The position numbers were made by a program, and so were the translations under genes. Below, piece by piece: positions 1 through 6,077 of a stretch of DNA of 6,800 bases. How positions within the stretch are numbered: position 1 is the stretch's first letter; each line of letters begins with the position of its first letter. Below the pieces are notes generated by a model. That model was given only the letters and a program-made list of their open reading frames with translations. It had not been told where the DNA came from and ran no database searches. The DNA is from JBDSTZ01 sp039927975 (lineage in GTDB: Bacteria; Pseudomonadota; Gammaproteobacteria; Burkholderiales; Burkholderiaceae_D): assembly GCA_039927975.1 (NCBI GenBank), contig JBDSTZ010000640.1, positions 1-6,800 of the forward strand. The letters run 5' to 3'.

Positions 1-42
1 CCGGGCCGCGACCAAGACGCCGGCGTCCCCCACACATTCCCG

Positions 43-71
43 TTGCACCTTTTACATCGCGCTAATACACT
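43..71 (+). promoter_or_regulatory. Possible sigma-70-type promoter for the TRAP binding-protein gene
   Basis: TTGCAC at 43-48 and TACACT at 66-71 are separated by 17 bases and lie about 80 bases before the start codon at 152. The match is weak (3 of 6 and 4 of 6 to the consensus). The stretch 1-151 holds no convincing gene, and its locally AT-richer patch at 50-72 is the best promoter candidate. The rest of this leader shows nothing I recognise. Confidence 0.25.
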
Positions 72-151
72 AGCCTGAACGGACCGGCACGTGCCGCGTT
101 CCGACGCTTCCCCACATCGGTCCGCCACGGGCCATCTCAGGAGACACACGC

Positions 152-1246
152 ATGGAACGCCGTTCCTTCCTCAAAAAAGCCGCCGTCGGCGCATCCGCCG
201 GCGCCGTCGCCGCACCCTCGCTGGCCCAGTCCGCAGCGCTGCCGACGATCAACTGGCGCCTGGCCAGCAGCTTCCCCAAAAACCTCGACACCATCTTCGG
301 CGCCTCCGAAGTCTTCTGCAAGCGCGTCGCCGCGCTCACCGGCGGCAAGTTCACCATCCGTCCCTTCGCCGCCGGCGAAATCGTCCCGCCGCTGGCCGTG
401 CTCGACGCCGTCCAGGCCGACACCGTCGAAATGGGCCACACCGCCTCCTACTACTACGTCGGCAAGGACCCCACCTTCGCCTTCGACTGCGCGGTCCCCT
501 TCGGCCTGACCTCGCGCCAGCAGACCGCCTGGTTCGACCAGGGCGGTGGCAAGGACCTGATGCGCGAATTCTTCAAGGGTTACGGCATCATCAACTTCAT
601 GGCCGGCAATACCGGCACCCAGATGGGTGGCTGGTTCCGCAAGGAGATCAAGAGCGTGGCCGACCTCAAGGGCCTCAAGATGCGCATCAGCGGCCTGGCC
701 GGACGCACCATGGACAAGCTGGGCGTGGTCACCCAGCAGCTGCCGGCGGCCGACATCTACCCGTCCCTCGAAAAAGGCACGATCGACGCCGCCGAATGGG
801 TCGGCCCCTACGACGACGAAAAGATCGGCATCTACAAAGTGGCGCCGTTCTACTACGCGCCGGGCTGGTGGGAAGCGGGACCGCAGCTGTCCTTCTACAT
901 CAACATCAAGCAGTGGGACAAGCTGCCCAAGGAATACCAGGCCGCGATCGAGGCCGCGAGCTTCGAGGCGCACGTCTACATGCAGGCCGAATACGACACC
1001 AAGAACCCGGCCGCGCTGGCGCGCCTGATCAAGAACGGCGCCAAGCTGCGCTACTTCTCGAAGGACATCATGGACGCCGGCTTCAAGGCCGCCACCACCA
1101 TGATGGACGAGGAAGCGGCCAAGAACGCCAAGTTCAAGAAGGTCTACGAGCCGTGGAAGAAATTCCGCCAGGAGCAGAACACCTGGGCCTCGGTGGCCGA
1201 GGCGAGCATGCAAAATTACCTGATCAGCGCGACCCGCGCCAAGTAG
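152..1246 (+). CDS. TRAP transporter substrate-binding protein, DctP family (TakP/FcbT1-like)
   Basis: This is the periplasmic binding protein of a tripartite ATP-independent (TRAP) transporter, which captures an organic acid and hands it to the DctQ/DctM membrane pair. The 364-residue length is usual for the family. The N-terminus carries a twin-arginine signal (RRSFLKK at residues 3-9, then an Ala-rich stretch, with likely cleavage near residue 25), so it is probably exported folded. The mature part resembles the TakP/mannitol-chloroaromatic group: WRLASSFPKNLDT (35-47), KGLKMRISG (173-181) with the conserved carboxylate-binding Arg at about 178, and DAAEWVGPYDDEK (212-224), whose Glu215-Trp216 correspond to ligand and metal contacts known in TakP. 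The start is supported by AGGAGA at 139-144, seven bases before the ATG. An unknown secreted protein follows after four bases; no DctQ or DctM gene is visible. Family assignment is firm; the ligand (2-oxo acid, lactate or aromatic acid) is not known. Confidence 0.93.
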   Translation: MERRSFLKKAAVGASAGAVAAPSLAQSAALPTINWRLASSFPKNLDTIFGASEVFCKRVAALTGGKFTIRPFAAGEIVPPLAVLDAVQADTVEMGHTASYYYVGKDPTFAFDCAVPFGLTSRQQTAWFDQGGGKDLMREFFKGYGIINFMAGNTGTQMGGWFRKEIKSVADLKGLKMRISGLAGRTMDKLGVVTQQLPAADIYPSLEKGTIDAAEWVGPYDDEKIGIYKVAPFYYAPGWWEAGPQLSFYINIKQWDKLPKEYQAAIEAASFEAHVYMQAEYDTKNPAALARLIKNGAKLRYFSKDIMDAGFKAATTMMDEEAAKNAKFKKVYEPWKKFRQEQNTWASVAEASMQNYLISATRAK

Positions 1247-1250
1247 CCCG

Positions 1251-2123
1251 ATGTCGACCATGTCGATGGACTTCCTGCGGATGGTTCCCCGTGGTCGGCA
1301 TTTGCTGTCCCTGCTGCTGGCGACCGCCATGGTCGCCGGGCAGGCACAGGAACCGCCGGCTCCCGCTGGCGCTCCTGCCCACAGGGCTGCCCTGGCTGCG
1401 CCTGGCGCCGATCCCGGCAATGACGCCGACGCCGCCATCATGGTGGTACGCGTCACCGGCCTGCGCGCGGTGCCCTGGAAAAGCTACAGCGCGATGCGCG
1501 CCGCGCTTGCGGCCTTCGAAGCGCACAAGGCGCTGGCGCCCGATGCCATCTTCAGTTTCGCGGTGCTCCCGCCGGAAGGGAAAAAGCTGCCGCCCAACTT
1601 CAATCTGCGTGTGCGCACCAAGGATGGCGAGGAGTTCCCCATCACCCTGGAGAACGGCGAACTGTTCCAGCTGCCGGTCCTGCCCGATCCCGACGTGAAG
1701 GCGGACCTGGTGAGCAACCTGAAAGGCGGCCAATTGCGCATTGGCCTGCTGGTGCATACGCGCAGCGTCTCTCCCGACAAGGAGCGCCTCGGCGACATTC
1801 GCCTGCGCTGCGAAATCAATGAGGCGATCGCCAAGGTGGACCAGGCCCGCCCCCCATCGTGGAAGCGGGCGTCGGCGAGTTTCTGCACCCGTTCCGGCGC
1901 GACCGTCTGGCACCGTCCGAGGGCGCCGGCAACTGGTGCTTGGCTCGTGACCAACGGGCGAAGGGAAGCGCTGCCCGCCGACGGCAATCGGAACCGGCCT
2001 TCATATGAAATAAGGATCTGCTGCGGCGGCCGGGGCAACGACGCCATCATCGAGTTCGACTACAACCCGCCGCTGGGCCACCTGAAGTTTTCCGAGGTGG
2101 CCGTGTACGACGCCAAGGACTAG
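1251..2123 (+). CDS. Hypothetical secreted protein
   Basis: I do not recognise this family. The 290-residue product opens with a Sec-type signal peptide: a basic patch (PRGRH, residues 13-17), a hydrophobic run LLSLLLATAMVAG (18-30), and likely cleavage around AQA/Q-E at residues 31-33. A Pro/Ala-rich linker follows, then an apparently folded body from about residue 63 with alternating beta-like segments (for example FNLRVRT and GGQLRIGLLVHTRS). It therefore probably acts in the periplasm. The start is uncertain: 1251 is only four bases after the preceding stop, and in-frame ATGs at 1260, 1266 and 1281 would also keep the signal peptide; none has a strong ribosome site. Residues about 200-265 look different from the rest (rich in Arg, Trp and Cys, with rare codons AGG, ATA and CGA), and another frame reads plausibly there, so a compensated frameshift is possible. 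Co-transcription with the TRAP gene is likely from spacing. Confidence 0.72.
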   Translation: MSTMSMDFLRMVPRGRHLLSLLLATAMVAGQAQEPPAPAGAPAHRAALAAPGADPGNDADAAIMVVRVTGLRAVPWKSYSAMRAALAAFEAHKALAPDAIFSFAVLPPEGKKLPPNFNLRVRTKDGEEFPITLENGELFQLPVLPDPDVKADLVSNLKGGQLRIGLLVHTRSVSPDKERLGDIRLRCEINEAIAKVDQARPPSWKRASASFCTRSGATVWHRPRAPATGAWLVTNGRREALPADGNRNRPSYEIRICCGGRGNDAIIEFDYNPPLGHLKFSEVAVYDAKD

Positions 2124-2128
2124 GCCCG

Positions 2129-2156
2129 GCGACAAAGGCCTTGCGCACCTTGTCGC
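2129..2156. terminator. Hairpin between convergent genes, possible bidirectional terminator
   Basis: GCGACAA (2129-2135) pairs perfectly with TTGTCGC (2150-2156). After a one-base bulge (A2136) the stem continues with GG (2137-2138) against CC (2148-2149), leaving a nine-base loop. It sits just after the stop at 2123 and before the convergent stop at 2189, where a shared terminator is expected. There is no clear T-run on either side, so it may be only a weak intrinsic terminator or a stabilising 3' hairpin. Confidence 0.4.
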
Positions 2157-2188
2157 AGCGCCCTTTCCGCACCCATCGCGCCGGCCGG

Positions 2189-3313
2189 TCAGCGCCTGAT
2201 CGCCTGCAGGATCGGCTGCAGCACCGCCGCCCCCAGCCGCGCACTGCGCTCGCCATCCCATCCCACATGCGGATCGGGATCGTTGGCATTGTCCTTGAAT
2301 GGCATTTCCAGCGTCAGCGACAGGCAGCCAAAAGCGTGCGTCACATAGGGTGAGCCCATGGTCAGCAACTCGTCGGTGTAGGGCGCTTCCGGGTAGCCGT
2401 GCACGTCCTGGAAGTCCGGGCTGGCGATCTTGAAGTCGGCCGCAAACTGCTTTTCCTCCGCCGCCTGCTCGGCCGTAAACGTCGGCAGCGCCGCGCTGCC
2501 GGCCAGGAACACATACGGCAATCCTTCGTCGCCATGCACGTCGAGGAACAGGTCGCAGCCGGTCTCGCCCATCTTCTGTTTGACCAGGAAGACTTCCGGA
2601 CTGCGCGCCATCGACGGCGTGTGCCACTCGCGATTGAGGTTCGCCCCGGCGGCATTGGTGCGCAGGTTGCCGCGCACCGAACCGTCCGGATTCATGTTCG
2701 GCACCACATAGAACACCGACTCGCGCAGCAGCTGGCGGCCGAACGGATCGGCCGGGTCGAGCAACGCGTCGAGCATGCCCTCGACGAACCATTCGGCCAT
2801 CGTCTCGCCCGGATGCTGGCGCGCGATCACCCACACCTTCTTGGCCGCCGCCGGGTCGCCGATCACCAGCAGGTTCATGTCGCGCCCGTCCACCGTGCTG
2901 CCCAGGTCGAGCATCCGCACCTGCTCCGACAGCTGCGCGCGGTCGAGCAGCCCAAGGTGCCGCTCCCACGAATACGGCTCGAAATAGGCGTAATAGACGC
3001 TGTCCGTCTCCGGCGTGTGCGACACCGTCAGCACCGCGCCGTCAAAGCTGGTCGGCACCCGGAACCAGTTCACCCTGTCGTAGCTGGCCACCGCCTGGTA
3101 ATCGTTCCAGCCATCCGGATAGGCGCTGGCGCCGGCGTTCAGCAGGCGCATCGTGCAGGCTTCGCCGCGCGCGCCCTGCAGGCGGAAATAAAACCACTGG
3201 GTGATCTCCGCGTGCGAATCCTTGCGGATCTTCAGCTCGATGGCGGCGGCGCTTGTGGCGCTGACGACATCGATGGCGCCAGCGTCGAACTGACTACTAA
3301 TTTTAATAGACAT
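2189..3313 (-). CDS. M14 family zinc carboxypeptidase (cytosolic carboxypeptidase-like)
   Basis: This 374-residue protein is a metallocarboxypeptidase of the M14 cytosolic-carboxypeptidase-like group, which removes C-terminal residues from peptides or proteins; the substrate of bacterial members is not established. Residues about 1-118 form the beta-rich N-terminal domain typical of the group (with YFRLQG and the Tyr-rich VYYAYFEPYSW). The catalytic domain follows. Zinc ligands are His167 and Glu170 in ARQHPGETMAEW, and His260 in LFLDVHGDEG. RGNLRTNAAGANLNREW (214-230) holds the substrate-carboxylate contacts, including Asn227-Arg228. The catalytic Glu is Glu336 in LTLEMPFKD. All key residues are present, so it should be active. 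There is no signal peptide, which agrees with a cytosolic location. The start is supported by AGAGGA (minus strand, 3320-3325) six bases upstream. It converges on the secreted-protein gene and diverges from the DUF2442 gene; neither neighbour suggests its substrate. Confidence 0.93.
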   Translation of the reverse strand: MSIKISSQFDAGAIDVVSATSAAAIELKIRKDSHAEITQWFYFRLQGARGEACTMRLLNAGASAYPDGWNDYQAVASYDRVNWFRVPTSFDGAVLTVSHTPETDSVYYAYFEPYSWERHLGLLDRAQLSEQVRMLDLGSTVDGRDMNLLVIGDPAAAKKVWVIARQHPGETMAEWFVEGMLDALLDPADPFGRQLLRESVFYVVPNMNPDGSVRGNLRTNAAGANLNREWHTPSMARSPEVFLVKQKMGETGCDLFLDVHGDEGLPYVFLAGSAALPTFTAEQAAEEKQFAADFKIASPDFQDVHGYPEAPYTDELLTMGSPYVTHAFGCLSLTLEMPFKDNANDPDPHVGWDGERSARLGAAVLQPILQAIRR

Positions 3314-3449
3314 GTTGTGTCCTCTGATGTGGGAGAATGTTAAATGAGGATCATACTGGAAGCCCCGTCCTTGTCCTGCGCCGTGTCAAGCGCGACCCGG
3401 GCGCCTTTTGTTACCTTCTTATTCCGCCGCATGGCGTGTATGCCTTTTC

Positions 3450-3456
3450 GGGAGAA
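3450..3456 (+). promoter_or_regulatory. Ribosome binding site that selects the DUF2442 start
   Basis: GGGAGAA lies four bases before ATG 3461. It supports a start exactly where resemblance to the DUF2442 family begins, rather than at the in-frame ATG at 3344, which has its own GGGAGA at 3331-3336. Confidence 0.55.
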
Positions 3457-3460
3457 CCCA

Positions 3461-3721
3461 ATGAGCAGTATCTGTTTTTCGTACGCCGAAATCACCAGCA
3501 TCCACCGGCTTGGTTTCTGGTTGCAGTTCGGCGAGGAAGAACTCTACTTGTCCTTCGTCGAGTTCCCGCCGTTCGAACACGCCACCGTCGCGCAAATCTG
3601 CCGCGTCGAATGCGTCAGCGCCACCCGCCTGTACTGGCCCGCGCTCGACCTCGACTACTCGCTCGACACCATCCGCAACCCGCTCGCCGGCACCCACCAC
3701 GGCCTGCGCTTCGACTGCTAG
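3461..3721 (+). CDS. DUF2442 domain-containing small protein
   Basis: This 86-residue protein matches the layout of the DUF2442 family, whose function is unknown: an opening beta hairpin (AEITSIHRLGFWLQFGEEE), a middle stretch around FVEFPPFEHATVAQICRVECV, and the characteristic end of the domain, YWPALDLDYSLDTI. The whole protein is the domain. A longer reading from ATG 3344 (125 residues) is open and also has a ribosome site, but its extra 39 residues are rich in Ser, Arg, Cys and Met, resemble no domain, and look like untranslated leader; I therefore prefer 3461. DUF2442 genes are sometimes found next to DUF4160 genes in toxin-antitoxin-like pairs; no such partner is present here. The neighbours are the divergent carboxypeptidase gene and the convergent paaX gene, 44 bases away. 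Confidence 0.75.
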   Translation: MSSICFSYAEITSIHRLGFWLQFGEEELYLSFVEFPPFEHATVAQICRVECVSATRLYWPALDLDYSLDTIRNPLAGTHHGLRFDC

Positions 3722-3765
3722 TCCGCCGCTGGCACCCTGCTTCCCCGGCTGATCCCGGCCCCTCG

Positions 3766-4695
3766 TCAATCCCGCGCAAGCCCGCCAAAGCGTTCGAAGA
3801 ACGCCTCGTCGGCCGCCTTGGCGTGGGCGTCCTCGCGTTGCAACGCCTCCACGATATGCCGCTCCGACCCCGCCACCGTGTGCCGGTAAAGTGATTGCGC
3901 CAGGGCGCACGCCTGTTCGCCCGGCCACGACTGCGGCAGCAGCGCGAGCGGCAAGCCCGGATCCTGCAGCTGCACCCGGCGATACGCGTGAATCGTCAGG
4001 CTGCGCACCACGAACGCCGTGTCGGGCAGCAGTTCCGCCTCGGTGCGCAGCAATGCCAGCAGGGGCGCAAAACTGTCGATGAAGCGCCGGTAGCCGGCCA
4101 CCACACCCGACAAGTCCCAGCTGTCGGCCACCAGCTCGCCTAGCGGCCGCCCGTTCCCCTGCGGCGCCTCGCTGGCCCTGCACACGAACACCTGGCCGGC
4201 CGCGCCCACCCTCGCCAACAGCTCGTCCAGCACCGCCAGCTCGCCCGCCGGATGCCCCAGCACCCCCGGCGCGAGCGGCGCGTAGCCTTGCCACAGCAGC
4301 TCCTTGCGCAGCCCCGCGCGCAGCGGCGGCGTCAAGCCCGCCGACGGCAGCAGCATGGTCCACAGCCCGTCCCACTGGTCCGGCGGAGGCAGGTAGATGC
4401 GCCGGTTGGCGCGCGCCAGCCGCCGCACCGCGTCCGGCGCGATCGCATACACGCTGCGCCGGCCGTCGCGGCTGGCCGCCAGCCAGCCTTCCTGCGCCAG
4501 CCGGTACACACTGGTGCGCAGCAGCCGTTCGTTGACGCCGAAAGGCGCCAGCAGCGCGATCAGGCTGCCCATCCATACCGCCCCGCCATGCGGCACGATG
4601 GCGTCGCCGAACACCGTCATCACCATCGATTTGGCGCGCGGCGGCTCGGCGGCGAGGAACTGGGCAATCCATTCAATGCTGGTCAATTGTTTCAC
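3766..4695 (-). CDS. paaX: PaaX family transcriptional repressor of phenylacetate catabolism
   Basis: PaaX represses the phenylacetate operon and releases DNA when it binds phenylacetyl-CoA. With the GTG start at 4695 the product is 309 residues, close to E. coli PaaX (about 316). The N-terminal winged helix-turn-helix region (about 20-90) shows family hallmarks: VMTVFGDAIVPHGGAVWMGSLI, FGVNERLLRTSVYRL (the recognition-helix area) and EGWLAASRDGRRSVYAI. The central domain follows with RRIYLPPPDQWDGLWTMLL (98-116), and the C-terminal domain ends with HAYRRVQLQDPGLPLALLPQSWPG (236-259). The reading frame stays open upstream to 4908, but that extension crosses the paaA promoter and coding start and resembles nothing. 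GTG 4695 is preceded by AGGAA (minus strand, 4705-4709), nine bases away. It is divergent from paaA and shares a 106-base regulatory gap, so autoregulation is likely. Confidence 0.93.
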   Translation of the reverse strand: MKQLTSIEWIAQFLAAEPPRAKSMVMTVFGDAIVPHGGAVWMGSLIALLAPFGVNERLLRTSVYRLAQEGWLAASRDGRRSVYAIAPDAVRRLARANRRIYLPPPDQWDGLWTMLLPSAGLTPPLRAGLRKELLWQGYAPLAPGVLGHPAGELAVLDELLARVGAAGQVFVCRASEAPQGNGRPLGELVADSWDLSGVVAGYRRFIDSFAPLLALLRTEAELLPDTAFVVRSLTIHAYRRVQLQDPGLPLALLPQSWPGEQACALAQSLYRHTVAGSERHIVEALQREDAHAKAADEAFFERFGGLARD

Positions 4696-4699
4696 GGGA

Positions 4700-4711
4700 G
4701 CAGGTTCCTGC
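4700..4711. repeat. Short inverted repeat over the paaX ribosome binding site
   Basis: GCAGG-TT-CCTGC is a perfect five-base inverted repeat with a two-base centre. It contains the AGGAA (minus strand) that serves as the likely paaX ribosome site. It could be an operator half-pair or chance; the tiny centre makes an RNA hairpin of the full stem unlikely. Confidence 0.35.
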
Positions 4712-4720
4712 GGATGAGCT

Positions 4721-4776
4721 TGATTCGATTCAAAATCATGGTGTACATCGTCAAAAATGTATCGTATGATGAATCG
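4721..4776. promoter_or_regulatory. Candidate PaaX operator (GATTC/GAATC half-sites)
   Basis: CGATTCA at 4726-4732 and TGAATCG at 4770-4776 are a perfect seven-base inverted repeat separated by 37 bases. A second GATTC overlaps just upstream (TGATTC at 4721-4726), giving tandem GATTC units. E. coli PaaX is known to bind TGATTC-N27-GAATCA. The same half-site words occur here, with about 44 bases between half-site centres, near four DNA turns instead of about three. The right half-site directly abuts the -10 element of the paaA promoter, so binding would block transcription. The position between paaX and its target operon supports the call; the spacing change makes it tentative. Confidence 0.6.
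4742..4770 (+). promoter_or_regulatory. Likely sigma-70 promoter of paaABC
   Basis: TGTACA (4742-4747) and TATGAT (4765-4770) are spaced by 17 bases, with 4 of 6 and 5 of 6 consensus matches. Transcription would begin near 4777, leaving a leader of about 25 bases before ATG 4802. The element lies between the two outer PaaX-like half-sites, as expected for repression by this regulator. A TTGACG on the minus strand (4749-4754) might be the -35 of paaX, but I see no good partner for it. Confidence 0.5.
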
Positions 4777-4787
4777 ACTGGCATGGC

Positions 4788-4796
4788 AAGGGGAGG
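4788..4796 (+). promoter_or_regulatory. Strong ribosome binding site of paaA
   Basis: AAGGGGAGG ends five bases before ATG 4802. It fixes the paaA start at 4802 rather than the in-frame ATG at 4757, which has no such site and lies inside the predicted promoter. Confidence 0.75.
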
Positions 4797-4801
4797 ACGA
4801 C

Positions 4802-5788
4802 ATGTACGCGCAAATGGTGGACACCGGCCTGGGCAAGCTGCGCTCGGCCGCCGACATGGGCCCGGACGAACGCGCCTTCCAGCAGCGCATTGACGCCGGC
4901 GTGCGCATCGAACCCCGAGACTGGATGCCCGACGCCTACCGCAAGACCCTGATCCGGCAAATCTCCCAGCACGCCCATTCCGAGATCGTCGGCCAGCTCC
5001 CCGAGGGCAACTGGGTCACCCGCGCCCCCACCCTGCAACGCAAGGCCATCCTGCTCGCCAAGATCCAGGACGAAGCCGGCCACGGGCTGTACCTGTACAG
5101 CGCGGCCGAAACGCTGGGCGTCTCGCGCGACGAGCTGCTTGCCGCCCTCCATGCCGGCAAGGCCAAGTATTCAAGCATCTTCAATTACCCGACCCTGTCG
5201 TGGGCCGACATGGGCGCCATCGGCTGGCTGGTCGACGGCTCGGCCATCATCAATCAGATACCCCTGTGCCGCTGCTCGTACGGGCCGTACGCGCGCGCCA
5301 TGGTCCGCGTCTGCAAGGAAGAATCCTTCCACGCACGCCAGGGCTACGACATCATGCTCAGCCTCGCGCGCGGCACGCCCGAACAGAAGGCCATGGCGCA
5401 GGACGCGCTCAATCGCTGGTGGTGGCCGGCGCTGATGATGTTCGGCCCGTCGGACGCCGAATCGGTCAACAGCGCCCAGTCCGCGCAGTGGCGCATCAAG
5501 CTGTTTTCCAACGACGAACTGCGCCAGCGCATGGTCGACCAGAGCGTGCCGCAGGCCGAATACCTAGGCCTGCGCGTGCCCGACCCCGAACTGCGCTTCA
5601 ACGCCGAATCCGGCCACTACGAATTCGGCGCCATCGACTGGACCGAATTCCACCAGGTCCTGAAAGGCAACGGCCCGTGCAACCGCGAGCGCCTGCACAC
5701 CCGCGTCAAGGCGTACGAGGAAGGCCAGTGGTTCCGCGACGCGCTGGTCGCCTACGCCGACAAACACGCCGAGCGGAGGGCAGCATGA
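4802..5788 (+). CDS. paaA: Phenylacetyl-CoA 1,2-epoxidase, catalytic subunit PaaA
   Basis: PaaA is the catalytic diiron subunit of the multicomponent enzyme that adds one oxygen atom of O2 to phenylacetyl-CoA, giving the ring-1,2-epoxide in the cytoplasm. The 328-residue product has the ferritin-like ligand pattern: Glu61 in SEIVGQLPEGNW, the first ExxH in IQDEAGHGLYLYSAAE (Glu91, His94), and the second ExxH in CKEESFHARQGY (Glu174, His177). Other family-typical stretches are WADMGAIGWLVDGSAIINQ (134-152) and RWWWPALMMFGPSD (205-218). All expected metal ligands are present, so it should be functional. An ATG at 4757 would add 15 residues, but the ribosome site at 4788-4796 points to 4802. The stop overlaps the paaB start (ATGA), so the two genes are translationally coupled. 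It is divergent from paaX, which presumably controls it. The reductase PaaE and PaaD would be expected beyond the window. Confidence 0.96.
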   Translation: MYAQMVDTGLGKLRSAADMGPDERAFQQRIDAGVRIEPRDWMPDAYRKTLIRQISQHAHSEIVGQLPEGNWVTRAPTLQRKAILLAKIQDEAGHGLYLYSAAETLGVSRDELLAALHAGKAKYSSIFNYPTLSWADMGAIGWLVDGSAIINQIPLCRCSYGPYARAMVRVCKEESFHARQGYDIMLSLARGTPEQKAMAQDALNRWWWPALMMFGPSDAESVNSAQSAQWRIKLFSNDELRQRMVDQSVPQAEYLGLRVPDPELRFNAESGHYEFGAIDWTEFHQVLKGNGPCNRERLHTRVKAYEEGQWFRDALVAYADKHAERRAA

Positions 5789-6069
5789 GCCGCGAATGGC
5801 CATTGTGGGAAGTCTTCATCCGCAGCCAGCACGGCCTGGCGCACAAACACGTCGGCAGCCTGCATGCGCCCGACGCCGACATGGCCATCAACAACGCGCG
5901 CGACGTCTACACCCGACGCAACGAGGGCGTCTCGATCTGGGTGGTGCGCGCGGCCGACATCAGCGCCAGCAGCCCGGCCGACAAGGACGCCCTGTTCGAC
6001 CCCGCCAGCAGCAAGGTCTATCGGCACCCGACCTTCTTCCCGATGCCCGACGACGTCAAGAACCTGTGA
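5785..6069 (+). CDS. paaB: Phenylacetyl-CoA 1,2-epoxidase subunit PaaB
   Basis: PaaB is the small subunit that helps assemble the epoxidase complex and has no catalytic centre of its own. At 94 residues it has the family length (E. coli about 95). The body shows the expected features: the opening WPLWEVFIRSQHGLAHKHVGS, the stretch DADMAINNARDVYTRR (about 31-46), EGVSIWVVRAADI, and the ending KVYRHPTFFPMPDDVKNL. The start overlaps the paaA stop by four bases (ATGA), with GGAGGG at 5775-5780 as its ribosome site, so equal expression with PaaA is likely. The gene order A-B-C is the usual one for paa operons. Confidence 0.95.
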   Translation: MSREWPLWEVFIRSQHGLAHKHVGSLHAPDADMAINNARDVYTRRNEGVSIWVVRAADISASSPADKDALFDPASSKVYRHPTFFPMPDDVKNL

Positions 6070-6077
6070 GCGCCGAC

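Noticed and set aside
137..1456. Long minus-strand open frame (439 residues) opposite the TRAP gene
   Set aside because: It mirrors the codons of a well-supported gene, is rich in Gly, Ala and Val repeats, matches no family and lacks a ribosome site; this is a typical GC-rich antisense shadow.
91..1698. Plus-strand open frame of 535 residues overlapping the TRAP gene and the next gene
   Set aside because: Extremely rich in Arg, Pro and His, it runs through the firmly assigned TRAP protein in another frame; it is a composition artefact.
2399..3343. Plus-strand open frame of 314 residues opposite the carboxypeptidase
   Set aside because: The minus-strand frame has all M14 catalytic motifs; this one is low in complexity (Arg, His, Val) and has no recognisable domain.
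3350..3389. Minus-strand TTGACA (3384-3389) and TATGAT (3350-3355) as a carboxypeptidase promoter
   Set aside because: The elements are 28 bases apart, too far for a normal sigma-70 promoter, and no better pairing was found.
3722..3765. Gap between the convergent DUF2442 and paaX genes as a terminator
   Set aside because: Only weak, imperfect GC pairing is visible and there is no T-run, so a terminator cannot be supported.
3419..4672. Second minus-strand open frame of 417 residues across paaX
   Set aside because: It is rich in Ala, Gly and Arg, overlaps the clear PaaX frame and runs on into the DUF2442 gene on the opposite strand.
4757..4801. Earlier paaA start at ATG 4757
   Set aside because: It lies upstream of the predicted -10 element and has no ribosome site, whereas AAGGGGAGG sits correctly before ATG 4802.
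4696..4908. N-terminal extension of PaaX to ATG 4908
   Set aside because: It would run through the paaA promoter and coding start and matches no PaaX sequence; family similarity begins right after GTG 4695.
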